Below are positions 29,952 to 44,300 of a DNA stretch of 64,000 nucleotides, one piece after another. The DNA lies in NCBI RefSeq assembly GCF_901709675.1, contig NC_051106.1, forward strand, positions 4,102,001 to 4,166,000, given 5' to 3'. The notes below the pieces were generated by a model. The model was not told the DNA's origin. It ran no database searches and was given only the letters and a program-made list of their open reading frames with translations. Position numbers and translations under genes: made by a program. Position 1 is the first letter of the stretch. Every line of letters starts with the position of its first letter. Source of the stretch: Syngnathus acus (taxonomy: Eukaryota > Chordata > Actinopteri > Syngnathiformes > Syngnathidae).

Positions 29952-32900
29952 GTTTCTAGTTTGCAGAATGTATTACCAAATAAATGGGTTGTGATCTTGT
30001 ATCTCATTTCATGGCTTTTTTTTTGGCAGAGGAAAGAGAGCAGAACTAAACATACGGAAGTCTTACTCGGTAAATTTTAAAATTTCTTTCAGTAACTTAA
30101 TTCAATTCTAATATCATTAACCTAAGCATAGTTCCTCAGTGCTTCTCTAGCTTTTTAACACCAAGTCCCACCTAAATAAATATTTGGTTCTTCATGTGTT
30201 ATTATATTGACTAACACTAAAATGTAGCTACGCGTTCATCAAAATTTGGCTGAAGATTTTTTTTTTTGAAAAACAAACCAGTCCAAAAGACTAAATGCAA
30301 ATGATCATGAAAGTTAAATACAACTGAACTGTAATGTCTTGGATTGTAAAAAGTCAAAGCTTTTATCGATATTGTTAGTCATTTAAAAATGAATTGGCTG
30401 ATTGTGATATTGGGCGAACAATTCACTACACACTGAAAATAAAGTTTCAACATTTTGTTCTTTATGGGATATAAAGATCAGCAAATGAAAACGCAAAGTT
30501 TATCACCTAAGAATATTACAAAATAAAAAAATAAAACAATTATGTTAAATGCAAAATTTAAGTAGCTTTCTGAAAAGTGTCTTCCTGTGTACCGTGAAAA
30601 GAATCTTTTTTTTTCCAACTTCCGTAATCATTCACATGATACTGCAAAAAATACGAGGCTCATCTCCCTCATCAGAGCCTTTCAAGTTATTACAAGCCTT
30701 TTGTCCTCATCCAATCTTCTTGGAAACTATCTTTCAATTTTGGAATCCACCCCGCTAATGATTCAACCATTTTACTACCGCCCCTCCTGCTCTCCGTCCC
30801 CTCCCTTCTCTAAACGCACGATGGTGTTGCCTCATCAGGAGTGGCGCTTGTCTCGCCTCGGCGCTGAGTCGACGCGGGTCACGCCAGTCCACGGCCAGCG
30901 GGATTAAGAACCATGGGAGGAATTACGGTTGAAATGTCAGCATAATGTCATGAGGCATGTTAAAAGGTCAAATGTTCAAACGATGCTCAGTGGTGAACAG
31001 TTAACAAATCAGGTAGCAAGCACTTGGCTTGCTGGCTCTTGGATCGAGCAATAAGATGAATGAGGTGCATGGACACATCACCAAACAAAAAAGACCCTTC
31101 CACTTTTCTGTTGGCATGGCACCTTCCCAAAATAAGGCACACATGAACTGCAATTTAAGAAGCATCACCTGATGCCTTGCATGTTTCTCAGTTCTATTTG
31201 CTTGCTGCCACCTGTGCACCTCTACTAATGCGAGCATCATCAAAAGCAGCTGACTCGCCATTGTTTCAGTGCATGTCATGCTCTGTTTGTTGTGGGTGGA
31301 GAAAAAAAATCAGCTAGACTAATGCATCTGGTCCGCAACAGTTTGAGTAGAGGATTGTCAGGACACACCACGTTATGCTCTGTGTAGTCTTTGTTTGTTG
31401 CACCAAGAGCTCAGACGCTTTGAGTGCTTTGAGACAAAGATTCAATTCATTTCAAGATCGCCCCAAACAAAACTATATTTTTCTGAAAAAAAAGATAACG
31501 TTCTAATATTAAAAGAAGTTGAATACTATGAAGTGGTAAAGCCACAAACTAATTTGCTTGTGTTTGTTGAAAAATACATTTGAAAATGAACTTGGGGGGG
31601 GTCGTGGCTCTGCACATTTAATCACAATTGTGATATGAGGGAGAAAATAAATCACAATTATTTTCCAGAATTGTTCATAACTACAGTATTGTCTTTTGGT
31701 ATATTATCTGTCTACATGTGTTGCTCTACCGTTTGTGTTCAAATATCTGTTGCTTAAACTAATTCATGACGTCAATTGTCTTCTGCTAAATTCCTCGAAG
31801 CCTTTTTCTGATTAATTCTTCACTATTTCCCAAACTGCTGTGTTGAGTGCTGCTATTCCAAGTAAGCAAAAACAAACAAAAAAAATCATCTGATGTTGAA
31901 AAACCCATTAGCTGGAGGACTCTTACGCACCACTGTAGACGTGAATGTACGTCATAGGTGAGACAACAAGCCCCACAAGGTCAGAATCAAGAAGCACCCC
32001 ACCCCCAATCCTCCGCACTCCTCCATTTGCTCTTCTTGTGAGTTGTTGCTTGAGGTGCATATGTCAGGAGGGTGGGCAAGCTTTTCTCACTTGGCTGCAG
32101 TGATTCAATGATTAGAGTAGAAACAAGCATATCAAGCATGGCTGACATGCTCCCACCCCCAACACCCCCAAAGATACCCACCACCATGTCCTCCAGCATG
32201 CTGCTGTCCCCCCTTGTGCACGAGGTGGCTTCCACAAGCCGCTGCCCTGGGAATCCTCATTATCTTTCACCTCTGAGACACAGCGCACACTAAATGAGGA
32301 CATCAAATGACGCGGGCTCATTAAGGGGCCGCGGATCCGCTCGTTAGCATCGGCACCTTCGTCCGTTCCAGCCTGTATCGGCATTGGCTCCCAGCGCGGC
32401 GTTGTGTCCTCTCAAATCCTTAGCGCTGACTGGAAGACTTAGGATTAATGTCAACTCCCGCCAGCGGGTCATCTGGGCTTTGGCGCCGAAGCTGCGGAAT
32501 TTGTTGACAGCTGCCCGCCATCACCACCACTCGTGTCCATTGCTCACGGCTTTTGTTTCCAACTGATAGGCAAGACGCTGAGCCGATAACGTGGGGGTGA
32601 AGTAAATCACTGCTGGTCTCTTATTGGTCATCATGTCACAATTTGCAACAAGGCTAGAAATGAGGACAAATAAACACATGAGCTAATACGACTAAATTGA
32701 AGGCTACCCAAAATCATCAGTGAAATATCTTGATCACGTTTTTCTTATATGCCACATGTTCAATTTGCGCGTCGGTAGATATGATCACACTTGCCCTCTT
32801 TACCCTTCTGTGGTGGCATCACCAAATACTCCCAAAAGTGTTTCTCATTTAGGGCTTTGACATAGAAGGTTCTAGTGTACAACAAACTATGATTATCATT

Positions 32901-33645
32901 ATGGAAGTCTTGTGATGTATTGTGACATTTTGGATTGTGCTGCCTCCACAAAAGCAGCGGAGGGCCTCACAAAAGGAGGCGGCATTGTCAGCCGAAGGGC
33001 AAGAATGAGATGAAATGCAATTATATGCTGAATGACATTTTCTAACAACCTCGTCATCTCTTGACAGTATAGGTGTTATTGTCTGGAGGCACTCCTAAAG
33101 GCGTCACACTATTTATGAACCTTTGTGGCCATCTTCTGTCAATCCATAGCAGGAATTTTCTTCATCTATGTGTGCAAGACTACGTATTGTCATTTACTAT
33201 ATTGACGTCACTGTTGGAAAATTGGTTTTCTCTTTTCACAGCTTTTCTAATCTCCAGCAAGATGGAGTGTCTGTCACTGTCTGTTGCAATTTTCGAAATA
33301 CTGTTTGTATTGCTGTATTCATTTTACCTCCTCAACACTTGATGCGCTTGAGTTATCTTTTTATGTATGTACTGACAATGTTCACCTCAGTGGCAGACCA
33401 CACATTTCGTACCCTTGGAGGGATTGACCTGACAAAACTTGTTTTTCTAACACTACTATCGCGTCACTATTACACAAATCATCAATACTAACCAAAATGA
33501 CAATTTTGGGGTTTACAAAAAAAGGTTTGGATTATTCAGTGCATTTTAGTGGACGTCAATTGTATGTATATTTTTGCACTTTTGCTCGATCCCGATCTGC
33601 TGAGAGTGGTGGGGTTCCACTGTTTTTGAGTTGTAATATCACCAT

Positions 33646-33664
33646 TCACCACTAGATGGCACAC
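33646..33664 (+). promoter_or_regulatory. CTCF-like motif
   Basis: The core CCACTAGATGGCAC matches the CTCF consensus (CCANNAGRKGGC) in plus orientation. Recognition by eye only. Confidence 0.4.
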
Positions 33665-34411
33665 ATGGCTTAGTTGCGCCAGCACCCAGTCGTATACCAC
33701 CCTATAATGTGAGTAGGCCTAATCCTTTTTGTAGCTTTGGAATAATACGCAGGACCAACCTTGATAATATTTAAATGTTTTATTTTTGATTGCTTTTTGT
33801 AAAAAAAAAAAAAAGAAATGCGCAAAATGAGGTCTTTTATTTATTGTTGGTTTGTTGTTCGGGAGACTTGTGCCGTCCTTGAATTGTAATTTTTATGCAA
33901 GACGGCACTGAAAAAAAAAAAAGACACTACGTGATTATTTTGTATATTGTGTCAAACCTTTTGTTGTTAAAGACTGGATATTTTTTCATTTGTTTAAGAA
34001 TTTCAATTATGAAAATTGAAATATATTCAGAGCGCACATTTTGTTCATATTGGATTTTTTCGTCATACTTCTGCTTAGGAAGTGTGGACCCCGGTAGCAA
34101 AGAAATATTAGCTAATAAATTGAGTTCATATTTTCAGATTGTGTTAAGGTGTTGCTCTCCTTGCCCATTCACCATTGATGCCCTTGGACCAGACTGTGTG
34201 CATGATGTCTGCAACGTGTTAGCATGCGGCCCAGTGGTGATTGAATCATTGCCCGTGCATGCTTCCACTTGACTCCATCGCTCCAATTCATCTCCACCCT
34301 GCTCTTCTCCTCCCCAGGATTCCGACATCCTCTTCTTCCGTGGTTTCAGCTAAAACAGCAACAACTAATCAGGATGTTCCGCAATCATCCATTCCCATCA
34401 CTACCTGTGGT

Positions 34412-34535
34412 CCATTTACACATCTGCCATGACATTCAGCATTTCATCCTTGTACTGTATCTTTTTTCTTTTTCCATTTAAACATCTACCATGACATTCA
34501 GCATTTCACCCTTGAACTGCATCTATTTTTTTCCC
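34412..34535. repeat. Two-copy 62-bp tandem duplication
   Basis: CCATTTACACATCTGCCATG at 34412 recurs as CCATTTAAACATCTACCATG at 34474. The match continues through ACATTCAGCATTTCA and the following CTTG-ACTG-ATCT segment. Copies differ at roughly one base in ten. Confidence 0.85.
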
Positions 34536-35896
34536 CTCAAGGATACTCACTGTCATACTTTTCCGTACACCTGCACTGTCGGTATGAATGTGAATTTGTG
34601 TGCTTGCGTTTACTCAGCTGTTCTGATGGGCTGCTTGGTCATGCAGATTTGTTACAGAAAAATCTTGAACCAGACAAATTGGATAGACAGAAAGAAATAA
34701 GCAAAAATGGTATCAAATTCAACTTTGGTGGAATTGAGGCTTGGATGTGCCCGGCTGCGACTGACAGGAAACCAGTCGATATATCGATGTTTATTATTAT
34801 TATAATTTGCAGCAGTGTAAATTGTACTTATATAAAAAAAGTTGGGCATCATGTTTGTAATTTTGTTGAGTTCTATTGTGGTGCAGGTGTACCTAATGTT
34901 GTGGCCAGTGAAGTGATTGCCTTGCAGCTCTTTGCCACTGCAGATCAATATTCCAAACAGTGGCTTCAATTCTGGCTCCAGTACTGTAAACGAAAGTTAT
35001 TGTTCTCATTTTGTGAATGAGAACTTCTTCAAATGAAGACTTTTGAACTAGTAGGCCAGACAGACTTGAATCATTATATTCTTTTTTTTATTTATTAAAA
35101 TCATGTAATTTCAATTCAGGCAACTCAAATATATGAGACTAGTCTTGCTCCTGTTCACCGTGATTCATTTCCCCCCTCTCATGAGATTATCTTGGATTTA
35201 TGTATTTTATGTCACCCATTAAATAAATTAATTAGGAACCATTAAATAAATGCTGTGTTATAGCAGGAGTTCAACTGAAACTATACTTAATAGCTATCTT
35301 ATCCATAAAAAGGTACTTTCCACCCCCGCTGTAACGTAAAGCCTTTTTTTACATTTAGTTGGATGGTTTTGATCTGTAGAAGATTGATGGGAACATCTTA
35401 TTCAAGTGTGTGTGTCCTCATATAAAACCTTGAAATCAATCTGTGTATACGTGTTTACACTTTACTGTCGTAGTCCTTGTGTGTGATTTCAGCAACGGAT
35501 GAGACGAGGGGGAACTGTCGAGTGGTTAAGCTTTTTCCACACATAGATTTTGTTGTGTGTAAACACATGATAATATAAATATTATTCATTTGCAGCCATC
35601 ACTTTATGTATACGCATTTTTGATTGATTATGTTGGTCGTATAGTCATGGGGAAAAAAAATCCTAGACCACATTGTATTTTTCGTTTTAATGCCTGGTTT
35701 CACTAAATCATTTGAGTAACAGCCAGGAAAGAAAACATAGAATGCAAAAAAAACAAAACACTGATTTTGACAGTATAATGCTCAAGCTATTTGGTGGAAG
35801 GAATTAAGTCATTTTGGTCATTATCAGAAAAAGCTTTGAACAAACAAACACATGTACCTTCAATTGTAACAGGCCTTTAGAATTAAAAAGAAAATC

Positions 35897-36083
35897 ATGG
35901 ATGGATGGATGGATGGATGGATGGATGGATGGATGGATGGATGGATGGATGGATGGATGGATGGATGGATGGATGGATGGATGGATGGATGGATGGATGG
36001 ATGGATGGATGGATGGATGGATGGATGGATGGATGGATGGATGGATGGATGGATGGATGGATGGATGGATGGATGGATGGATG
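35897..36083 (+). repeat. Perfect (ATGG)47 microsatellite
   Basis: 187 bases of ATGG with no interruption. The Trp-Met-Asp-Gly and His-Pro-Ser-Ile repeat frames across it are not genes. The motif equals the tail unit of the Rex3 element 5.3 kb away, but the sequence before the array does not resemble a Rex3 3' end. Confidence 0.98.
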
Positions 36084-39000
36084 TTAAAACATTGCACCGT
36101 TAATACTTAGCAATTTGCATAAGCAGCTAGTTAGCAGTTTGGTTCATTCACAAAAGAAATAAAAACGAAGCAGTGAGTACATGAAATGTTCATCCGACAT
36201 TTGTTTGTTGCCTTACAAATAAAATTTGACCCTGAAATGCTTTTTTTTTTACATTTTTTTAATAGGCAACCTGGATGAATTCATATTTGTATGCCACATT
36301 GTCTGTTTTGTTTCCGATAAAGAAGAAATCAAATATTGTTATCCTTCATGATTTATGGAGGGTAGCGTACATCGGCGAGGAATTCATCAGCATTCAACAT
36401 GCAGCCACATAGAACAAGAGGGCCTTTTCTCCTCTCGAAGCAGCAGTCATTAAGACATCTATGACTTCCCTTCCCAATCATTTTCTGTTTGCACAGGGAA
36501 GATTACTATAATTTGGCCACTAGCTTCTCTGCCTCTTTTTTGGGTGATGTCCATTCACCGCTACACTAATGTGAGGAAACCAGTGTTTTGCATAAAGACT
36601 GGTGCTATTGCCCCCAACCTAGTTTTGCACACAGCAACACAATTCATCAACAGGTGGGGAGGAAATATGTTGTCCCTCAGCTGAAGGATGTTGGAGAAAC
36701 AGGGACAAAAAGTCGCTGGCAAGAGGGCATTCAGCCCACAGAAGGACTTCCTCACTCAGGACAGAGGAGAGGGAAGTCTTACAACAGCTGCACCAGTCTT
36801 AAGACGGCTTAATTAATGCCTGCCTTTATTTGACAATTTTTTTTTTTTTAACCTTTTTCAATTTGTCTGGGAGGCAAACATGCAGGGTTACTGTTGCGAA
36901 GCCAATGATGGCTGCAGGCTCGGATAAAGCATTGGTCTTAGAAATGTATATTGAGTGTGAATTAAATTGGGAAGAAGAGTAATGGGAAGTCAGACGAAGC
37001 CTTTTAAGTGCTGTGTTTTATAATGTTTTTTTCCCTTTAATCGCTTTGATACTTTTCATTTAAGAGTTGGGATACTTGGCCTTGCCATCAGCAATATTTT
37101 ATATAATTTTTTAACATCAAGCCTGGATCCCCTTTGACTGATGTTTTATGTTAAATATGCTTTTTGTGGCATGAAAGGTATTTAATCAAGATTAACCTTG
37201 GTATTTTTGTAGTCATTGGCCCTCTTTGTGAGATTTCATTCTATACAACAGTCCCACATTGCTATCTGTGCCCTGGTGGAAATATTTTTTTAACGAGTTG
37301 AAGAAGAATTTTTTTCCCATTTATTTATTTTCATCACTGCAATGTACGTACGGAATGTCAAATATGTATATTAATTTGGAAAGCACTAATTTGTTCACTA
37401 TTAGTAAAAACTTTGTTTATTAGTCAGGATGTTCCAATGTTTGTGTAAAACAGGGAACCTTTACTCAGGATTTTGTATAAAAAAAAAAAACAACTTAACC
37501 CCATCCTGTTTATTGTCATGGCCAAAAGTATTCCATTTATTTGCAAACTCCCTTGCGCGTATGGGGTGGCAGCAGCACTTGCGCTTGTTAATGTTCATTG
37601 ATGGCTTTCAGAGCGCGGCGCACTCGAGGATCCTCACATTGTCTGCGGCCAAAGTACAGACAAAGTACTACTTTCCCTGGGTGGTCCCACTCGTGATAAT
37701 ACACTCTGCACTTGTTGATTTACGGCTCACGGTTCAACTGCTGCCAATTAACGTGAATGGCCGCCGGGAGGAAGGAGAAAGGAAAGGGGAGGAGGCAGGA
37801 CGGGAAGTGGACCAGCAACAGCCAGCCTTCCGGAACCAGGTAGGACACACCGAACTCAACTCAGGTGGTGCGATGTCATTGCACGCGGAGCTAAATTATA
37901 TTTGGGTCATCATTTCATAGAAAGAAACGCTAGTTAAAAATGTTGCACGTCACTGACGTCAGTCACAAATCGGTCGTCAAATACTGTGCACTTAATGCTT
38001 TATGTTTGAAATGGAATTAAATTCAACTGAAATATGATCAGCACTTTTACTCTTCACAAATGTGCATTTGCAAGGGCGAGTGTGGATTTCATTTGTAAAC
38101 GTATTTTGCACACCCTTGATTTTTTTTAAAATGCTTGTTTTTTACTGCATTTATTGATAATACAAGCAACACACTATGTCCGTTTGTGTAACTTGTGACA
38201 TGTTTCTTTAATTATATTAAATGAAACTTAATTTTGTGGCACAGCTCATGAATTTGTTTTGTGCTAAAAATCAAACAAAACCTTGGACCCCCCCAAAAAA
38301 TCATTTTTCTCTATCGACATGATACATCATGAGATACAATTGCTTTTCTAGTGGTCGGCTGTGAGCTACTTTTCAAGATAGTGTACATTGACGACGCTCT
38401 ATGAGGGATAACCTACGCTCACGAGACGTTTGAAGGACACTACAAAATAGCAAAGTCACTTTCTCGTCTTGAGAATGATTTTGAACAGAGTATGAAGTTC
38501 TTCGTGTTGTTAAATGGATCTTTCTACAAGTCATTAAGCGATTGTGTTGCTTGCTTTTGCCGCAAGTGGAATCAGCAGCTGCCTGCCGAGGTCACGCCCT
38601 ATTGCACGGTTCTCGATGACCTTGTCGAAAGCAATCTCGACGATAACGCACGCCTATAGTTTTCTCCTTCTCATGTTAAGACATAATCTCTCTAATTGGT
38701 GTCAGGGTTGAGCTTCTTATGGTCAAAGTTGTGAGGATACCTCCAGACCACATGACACGCTGACACTTGAAGAAAACAAATAAATGGAGCAGGGAACTAG
38801 AGAATATTGTTAATCTCTTTTGTGAGTCTTTGCGGGTGGCCAGAGTATTAGTGTGTTAGTCCGGCCTTCGAACCACTTCAGCCTGACAGGATCCTTGGAC
38901 TTAAGTCAATCCCATCTGAGCCTTCTTATTAAAACCTCCTTTTTACACCTGCCTTATTCCAACAATGTTGACCTAATAAAAGAAATGTGATCCTTTTTAC

Positions 39001-39378
39001 TGCCGCTAAACCTAAGTTTCAGCTTTTCTGCAGACCAACGATTGATCAGTCAAGTCATTGAGTGCGCTTTTGTTGTGTTTTCTACTTAGCCGACTTTGGA
39101 GTGCTTTTTTTCTATTGAGTTTTTTGCATCAGTGAACATCAGCACTTTGATTTATTAGGTTATTTAATTCTGCAAACAAGCTGCATAGATATTCTCATGT
39201 GCTGATTTTAACTATAAATGCTCTCTAAATGGAATTGAATGAAAATGTACTACTTTAACGTCGCATTCAGTAGAACCGTTTCTTTCAGTCTGAATGCATC
39301 TTGATATCATTTTGAATGTGCTTAACTCTTTAGAGTCAGCACATAATAAAAGACATATCAATCACGAGTCTTGATATA

Positions 39379-39490
39379 TAGTGGAACCTCAGAAACTGGC
39401 CGCATTTTATTCATGCTCTCTTTTTTTTGTAATTAGAACAACGTCTCCCATAGATAATAATGTGAAAAGAATTAATCCGTTCCACAAGCA
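39379..39490. repeat. Degraded interspersed repeat
   Basis: Starts TAGTGGAACCTC and later carries GAATTAATCCGTTCCA, two phrases typical of one widespread vertebrate interspersed repeat family. The rest has decayed. Family not assigned. Confidence 0.45.
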
Positions 39491-40274
39491 TGTCAACATG
39501 AAACCTTTATAAAAATATTAGCCAGTGAATTGCTCTATTTTACACCATCAAAAAGATCAATCCTGCTCTCACCTTTTCCTTTGACATCAATTATAATGAA
39601 TGCGCAGCGAGAGGATTACGACAAATTTGACTTTCGAATATCCTGATTCCAATCAATTATCTATGGAAGCGTGGAGCTGCCAATGTGGAGGAAAACATTT
39701 TGACTGGCAAATCAGTTTGTGACGAAATAGCTTTTTTTTTTTACTTGCACCTCTGGCATTATAGTAAAAATGCTACGCATGTAGCATTTAGCTCCAAGTA
39801 CATCTCGTTCTGAACTATTTGAAACGTACACCCAAGTACGTTGGAACATATTTGCCAGTAAAAAAATATTTTACCCGATATTGGCAGCTTCACGTAATTA
39901 TGAGACCACAATAATCGAGACAGCTTTCAGTAGAGCAGTCCTGCACTGCTCAATAAATGACTACTTGGGTTTTATTCAAAATTCAACAGTATTCTCTTTG
40001 TGAAGGCATCATTTTTTTAAACCTGATTGAATGACCTACATTGGATCTCATTAGATCGTGCAAATCATAATGATCCTGCTACGCTACTGTTTGTCGTCAG
40101 AATTTCAGAAGGATTTAGAGTATATTTATTGATTACAATACAAAATAAAAATTCAACAAGACTTAAAATTAACTACTTGCATTTGCATATTTAGCCTCTG
40201 CTCTTGAGAAAATTCCATTTTTACTATCTACACAAGCCAGCGACGTACAGTGACAGGCGGAACAATTAAATGCT

Positions 40275-40293
40275 CTTCCACTAGATGGCAATT
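40275..40293 (+). promoter_or_regulatory. CTCF-like motif
   Basis: Core CCACTAGATGGCAA fits the CTCF consensus in plus orientation and is the same core as at 33.65 kb in otherwise unrelated sequence. Confidence 0.35.
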
Positions 40294-41371
40294 AACCTTT
40301 GTATCCACTTTGAGACATACATATAATATATGCCTTGGAGGAATAGTGGTGTGCAAACGCTGATCTATGTATACAGTATTCAGCTTTAAATACAGGCATA
40401 TTTCTAAAACATGAGCAGAGATCATTCGTGTTGCCAGCATGAGAGGCCACCACTGATGGTCAGGGGCACACAAGCCGACTTAATCGGGCCTCCAAGCATG
40501 AATGCGCCTGAATATCAGTGGGCTGATGTCCGCCCTCTGTCCTCTCACCTGCGACCTCTCGGCAGACTGGTGCTTTGTCCGCGGGCTTCCCGACGAGAAC
40601 CGCGTACCCTGACTTCAAGCAATTAAAGCCCGTGAATAGCAATAGGGAGCGTGACAAGAAAGCCTTGGAGAATTCAAAAGAGACGCCAGCTTTTCGCCAC
40701 ACGAGATTTGTAGGCATTGCAGGGAGATTAGCAAAAGTTCAGGAAAGATACAAATGGAGAGACAAACAGTTTTCAGCGGTAGGTAAGATTAAGTTAAGAT
40801 TTCCTGTTGCGCAGTTTGCCCATCTCCTGAAGGCATGACAAAGAGACCAAACAATGAATGCAGCACATAGATGTTCATAAAACAGGAAATAAACGTCTAA
40901 AAAGTGCAAGTAATCTCTGAAAGCAAATGGGCGGCCATTGAGGTACTCTTTTGGGTGCTAGCCCGTTGCTCCCACTAATGGGCTGTTTGACTGAAGTAGC
41001 ACCAGGAATGCTCACCCTCCCAATGCTTCCCAACTCGGGGCACGCATGGCAGCGCTCCCATTTTGTGGATGGGTTTGCCTGGCTGTCATTATACTTTCCA
41101 GCGGAGAAAGAAAGGAAAACTCATTCTAACACACTCGCCCATCCTGTAATGAACAGGGACGACATATTTATGTTTTTGCCAGAGAACACTTGAAACACAA
41201 GAGGGGTTTAAGTAAAGAGAGCGTCGGTCTTTTGGGCCATTTTCAATATTTCCCCCCTTAGTGGCCCACGGGGCAAGTGAGGGGTTGCTTCTTTACAATA
41301 ATCAGGTGACCAGGGGGAAAATAGTGTGGCCTTAACAAGCCCAAATTAAAAAAGAACATCATTTTCATTAT

Positions 41372-44300
41372 CCCCTCCGTGAGTCGTCACCTTATCGTGG
41401 TGGAGGGGTTTGCGTGCCCCTATGATCCTAGGAGCCATGTTGTCTGGGGCTTCATGCCCCTGGTAGGGTCACCCATGGCAAACGGGTCCTAGGTGAGGGG
41501 CCAGACAAAGCACGGCTCATCAGCCCCTTATGATGATAAAAATGAATGGATCACGTTTTCCCTCGCCCGGACGCGGGTCACCGGGGCCCCCCTCTGGAGC
41601 CAGGCCTGGAGGCGGGGCTCGAAGGCGAGCGTCTGGTGGCCGGGCCTTCGCCCATGGGGCCCGGCCGGGCTCAGCCCGAAAAGGAAACGTGGGTCCCCCT
41701 TCCCATGGGCTCACCACCTGTGGGAGGGGCCAAAGGGGTCGGGTGCATTGCAAGCTGGGCGGCGGCCAAAGGCAGGGACCTTGGCGGTCTGATCCCCGGC
41801 TGCAGAAGCTGGCTCTTGGGACATGGAATGTCACCTCTCTGGCTGGAAAGGAGCCCGAGCTGGTGTGCGAGGCAGAAAAGTTCCGACTAGATATAGTCGG
41901 ACTTGCCTCCACGCACAGTTTGGGTTCCGGTACAAGCCCTCTCGAGAGGGGCTGGACTCTCTTCCACTCTGGAGTTGCCCACGGTGAGAGGCGTCGGGCA
42001 GGTGTGGGTATACTTATTGCCCCCCGGCTGGGCGCCTGCACATTGGGGTTCACCCCGGTGAACGAGAGGGTAGCCTCCCTCCGCCTTCGGGTGGGGGGAC
42101 GGGTCCTGACTGTTGTTTGTGTCTATGCACCAAACGGCAGCTCAGAGTACCCACCCTTCTTGGAGTCCCTGGAGGAAGTGCTGGAGAGCGCTCCTTCTGG
42201 GGACTCCGTCGTTCTACTGGGTGACTTCAATGCTCACGTGGGCAATGACAGTGAGACCTGGAAGGGCGTGATTGGGAGGAACGGCCCCCCCGATCTGAAC
42301 CCGAGCGGTGTTCTATTGTTGGACTTCTGTGCTCGACACGGATTTTCAATAATGAACACCATGTTCAAACATAAGGGTGTCCATGTGTGCACTTGGCACC
42401 AGGACACCCTAGGCCGCAGTTCGATGATCGACTTTGTAGTCGTGTCATCGGATTTGCGGCCGCATGTTTTGGACACTCGGGCGAAGAGAGGGGCGGAGCT
42501 GTCAACTGATCACCACCTGGTGGTGGGTTGGCTCCGATGGTGGGGGAAGATGCCGGTCCGACCTGGCAGACCCAAACGTTCTGTGAGGGTCTGCTGGGAA
42601 CGTCTGGCGGAATCCCCTGTCAGGAAGAGCTTCAACTCCCACCTCCGGCAGAGCTTTTCCCACGTCCCGGGGGAGGCGGGGGACATTGAGTCCGAGTGGA
42701 CCTTGTTCCGCGCCTCCATTGTTGAGGCGGCCGACCGGAGCTGTGGCCGTAAGGTCATTGGTGCCTGTCGTGGCGGCAATCCCCGAACCCGCTGGTGGAC
42801 ACCGGCGGTAAGGGATGCCGTCAAGCTGAAGAAGGAGTCCTATCGGGCCGTTTTGGCCTGCGGGACTCCGGAGGCAGCTGACAGGTACCGGATGGCCAAG
42901 CGGAACGCGGCTTCGGCGGTTGCTGAGGCAAAAACCCGGGCGTGGGAGGAGTTCGGCGAGGCCATGGAAAATGACTTCCGGACGGCTTCGAGGAAATTCT
43001 GGTCCACCATCCGGCGTCTCAGGAGGGGGAAGCAGTGCAACGTCAACACTGTTTACAGTGGAGATGGCGTGCTGCTGACCTCGACTCGGGACGTCGTGTG
43101 TCGGTGGGGAGAATACTTCGAAGACCTCCTCAATTCCACCGACACGCCTTCCATTGTGGAAGCAGGGCCTGGGGACTCTGAGGCGGACTCTCCAATCTCT
43201 GGGGTTGAAGTCACTGAGGTAGTTAAAAAACTCCTCGGTGGCAAGGCCCCGGGGGTGGATGAGATCCGCCCGGATTTCTTAAGGGCTCTGGATGTTGTGG
43301 GGCTGTCATGGCTGACACGTCTCTACAGCATCGCGTGGACATCGGGGACAGTGCCTCTGGATTGGCAGACTGGGGTGGTGGTTCCCCTCTTTAAGAAGGG
43401 GGACCGGAGGGTGTGTTCCAATTACAGGGGAATTACACTCCTCAGCCTCCCTGGTAAGGTCTATTCAGGGGTGCTGGAGAGGAGGGTCCGTCGGGAGGTC
43501 GAACCTCGGATTCAGGAGGAACAGTGTGGCTTTCGTCCTGGCCGTGGAACAGTGGACCAGCTCTTCACCCTCAACAGGATCCTCGAGGGTGCATGGGAGT
43601 TCGCCCAACCAGTCCACATGTGTTTTGTGGACTTGGAGAAGGCGTTCGACCGTGTCCCTCGGGAGGTTCTGTGGGGGGTGCTTCGGGAGTACGGGGTACC
43701 GAGCCAACTGATAAGGGCGGTTCGGTCCCTGTATCACCGATGCCAGAGTGTGGTCCGCATTTCCGGCAGTAAGTCGGATTCGTTCCCAGTGAGGGTTGGA
43801 CTCCGCCAAGGCTGCCCTTTGTCACCGATTCTGTTCATAATTTTTATGGACAGAATTTCTAGGCGCAGCCGAGGCGTTGAGGGTGTCCGGTTTGGGGACC
43901 TCAGCATCGCGTCTCTGCTTTTTGCAGACGACGTGGTGCTGTTGGCTTCTTCAGGCCGTGATCTCCAGCTCTCACTGGAGCGGTTCGCAGCCGAGTGTGA
44001 AGCGGTCGGGATGAGGGTCAGCACCTCCAAATCCGAGTCCATGGTCCTCGATCGGAAAAGGGTGGAATGCCCTCTCCGGATCGGGGATGAGATCCTGCCC
44101 CAAGTGGAGGAGTTTAAGTATCTTGGGGTCTTGTTCACGAGTGAGGGGAGGATGGAGCGCGAGATCGACAGGCGGATCGGTGCAGCGTCGGCAGTAATGC
44201 GGACTCTGTACCGGTCCGTCGTGGTAAAGAGAGAGCTGAGCCAAAAGGCAAAGCTCTCAATTTACCGGTCGATTTACGCTCCTACCCTCACCTATGGTCA

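Larger units (their letters stand above)
30000..41360. other. Gene desert upstream of SIX6, left part
   Basis: No host exon could be supported on either strand. Contents recognised are a 62-bp tandem duplication, the ATGG array, a degraded repeat at 39.4 kb and two CTCF-like motifs. Several unique, mixed-composition blocks (about 31.99-32.60, 37.54-37.90, 38.48-38.78, 40.40-41.18 kb) differ from the AT-rich surroundings and could be conserved noncoding elements; conservation cannot be tested here. Confidence 0.5.

Noticed and set aside
35804-36110. Frames encoding Trp-Met-Asp-Gly or His-Pro-Ser-Ile repeats
   Set aside because: Products of the ATGG microsatellite read on both strands.
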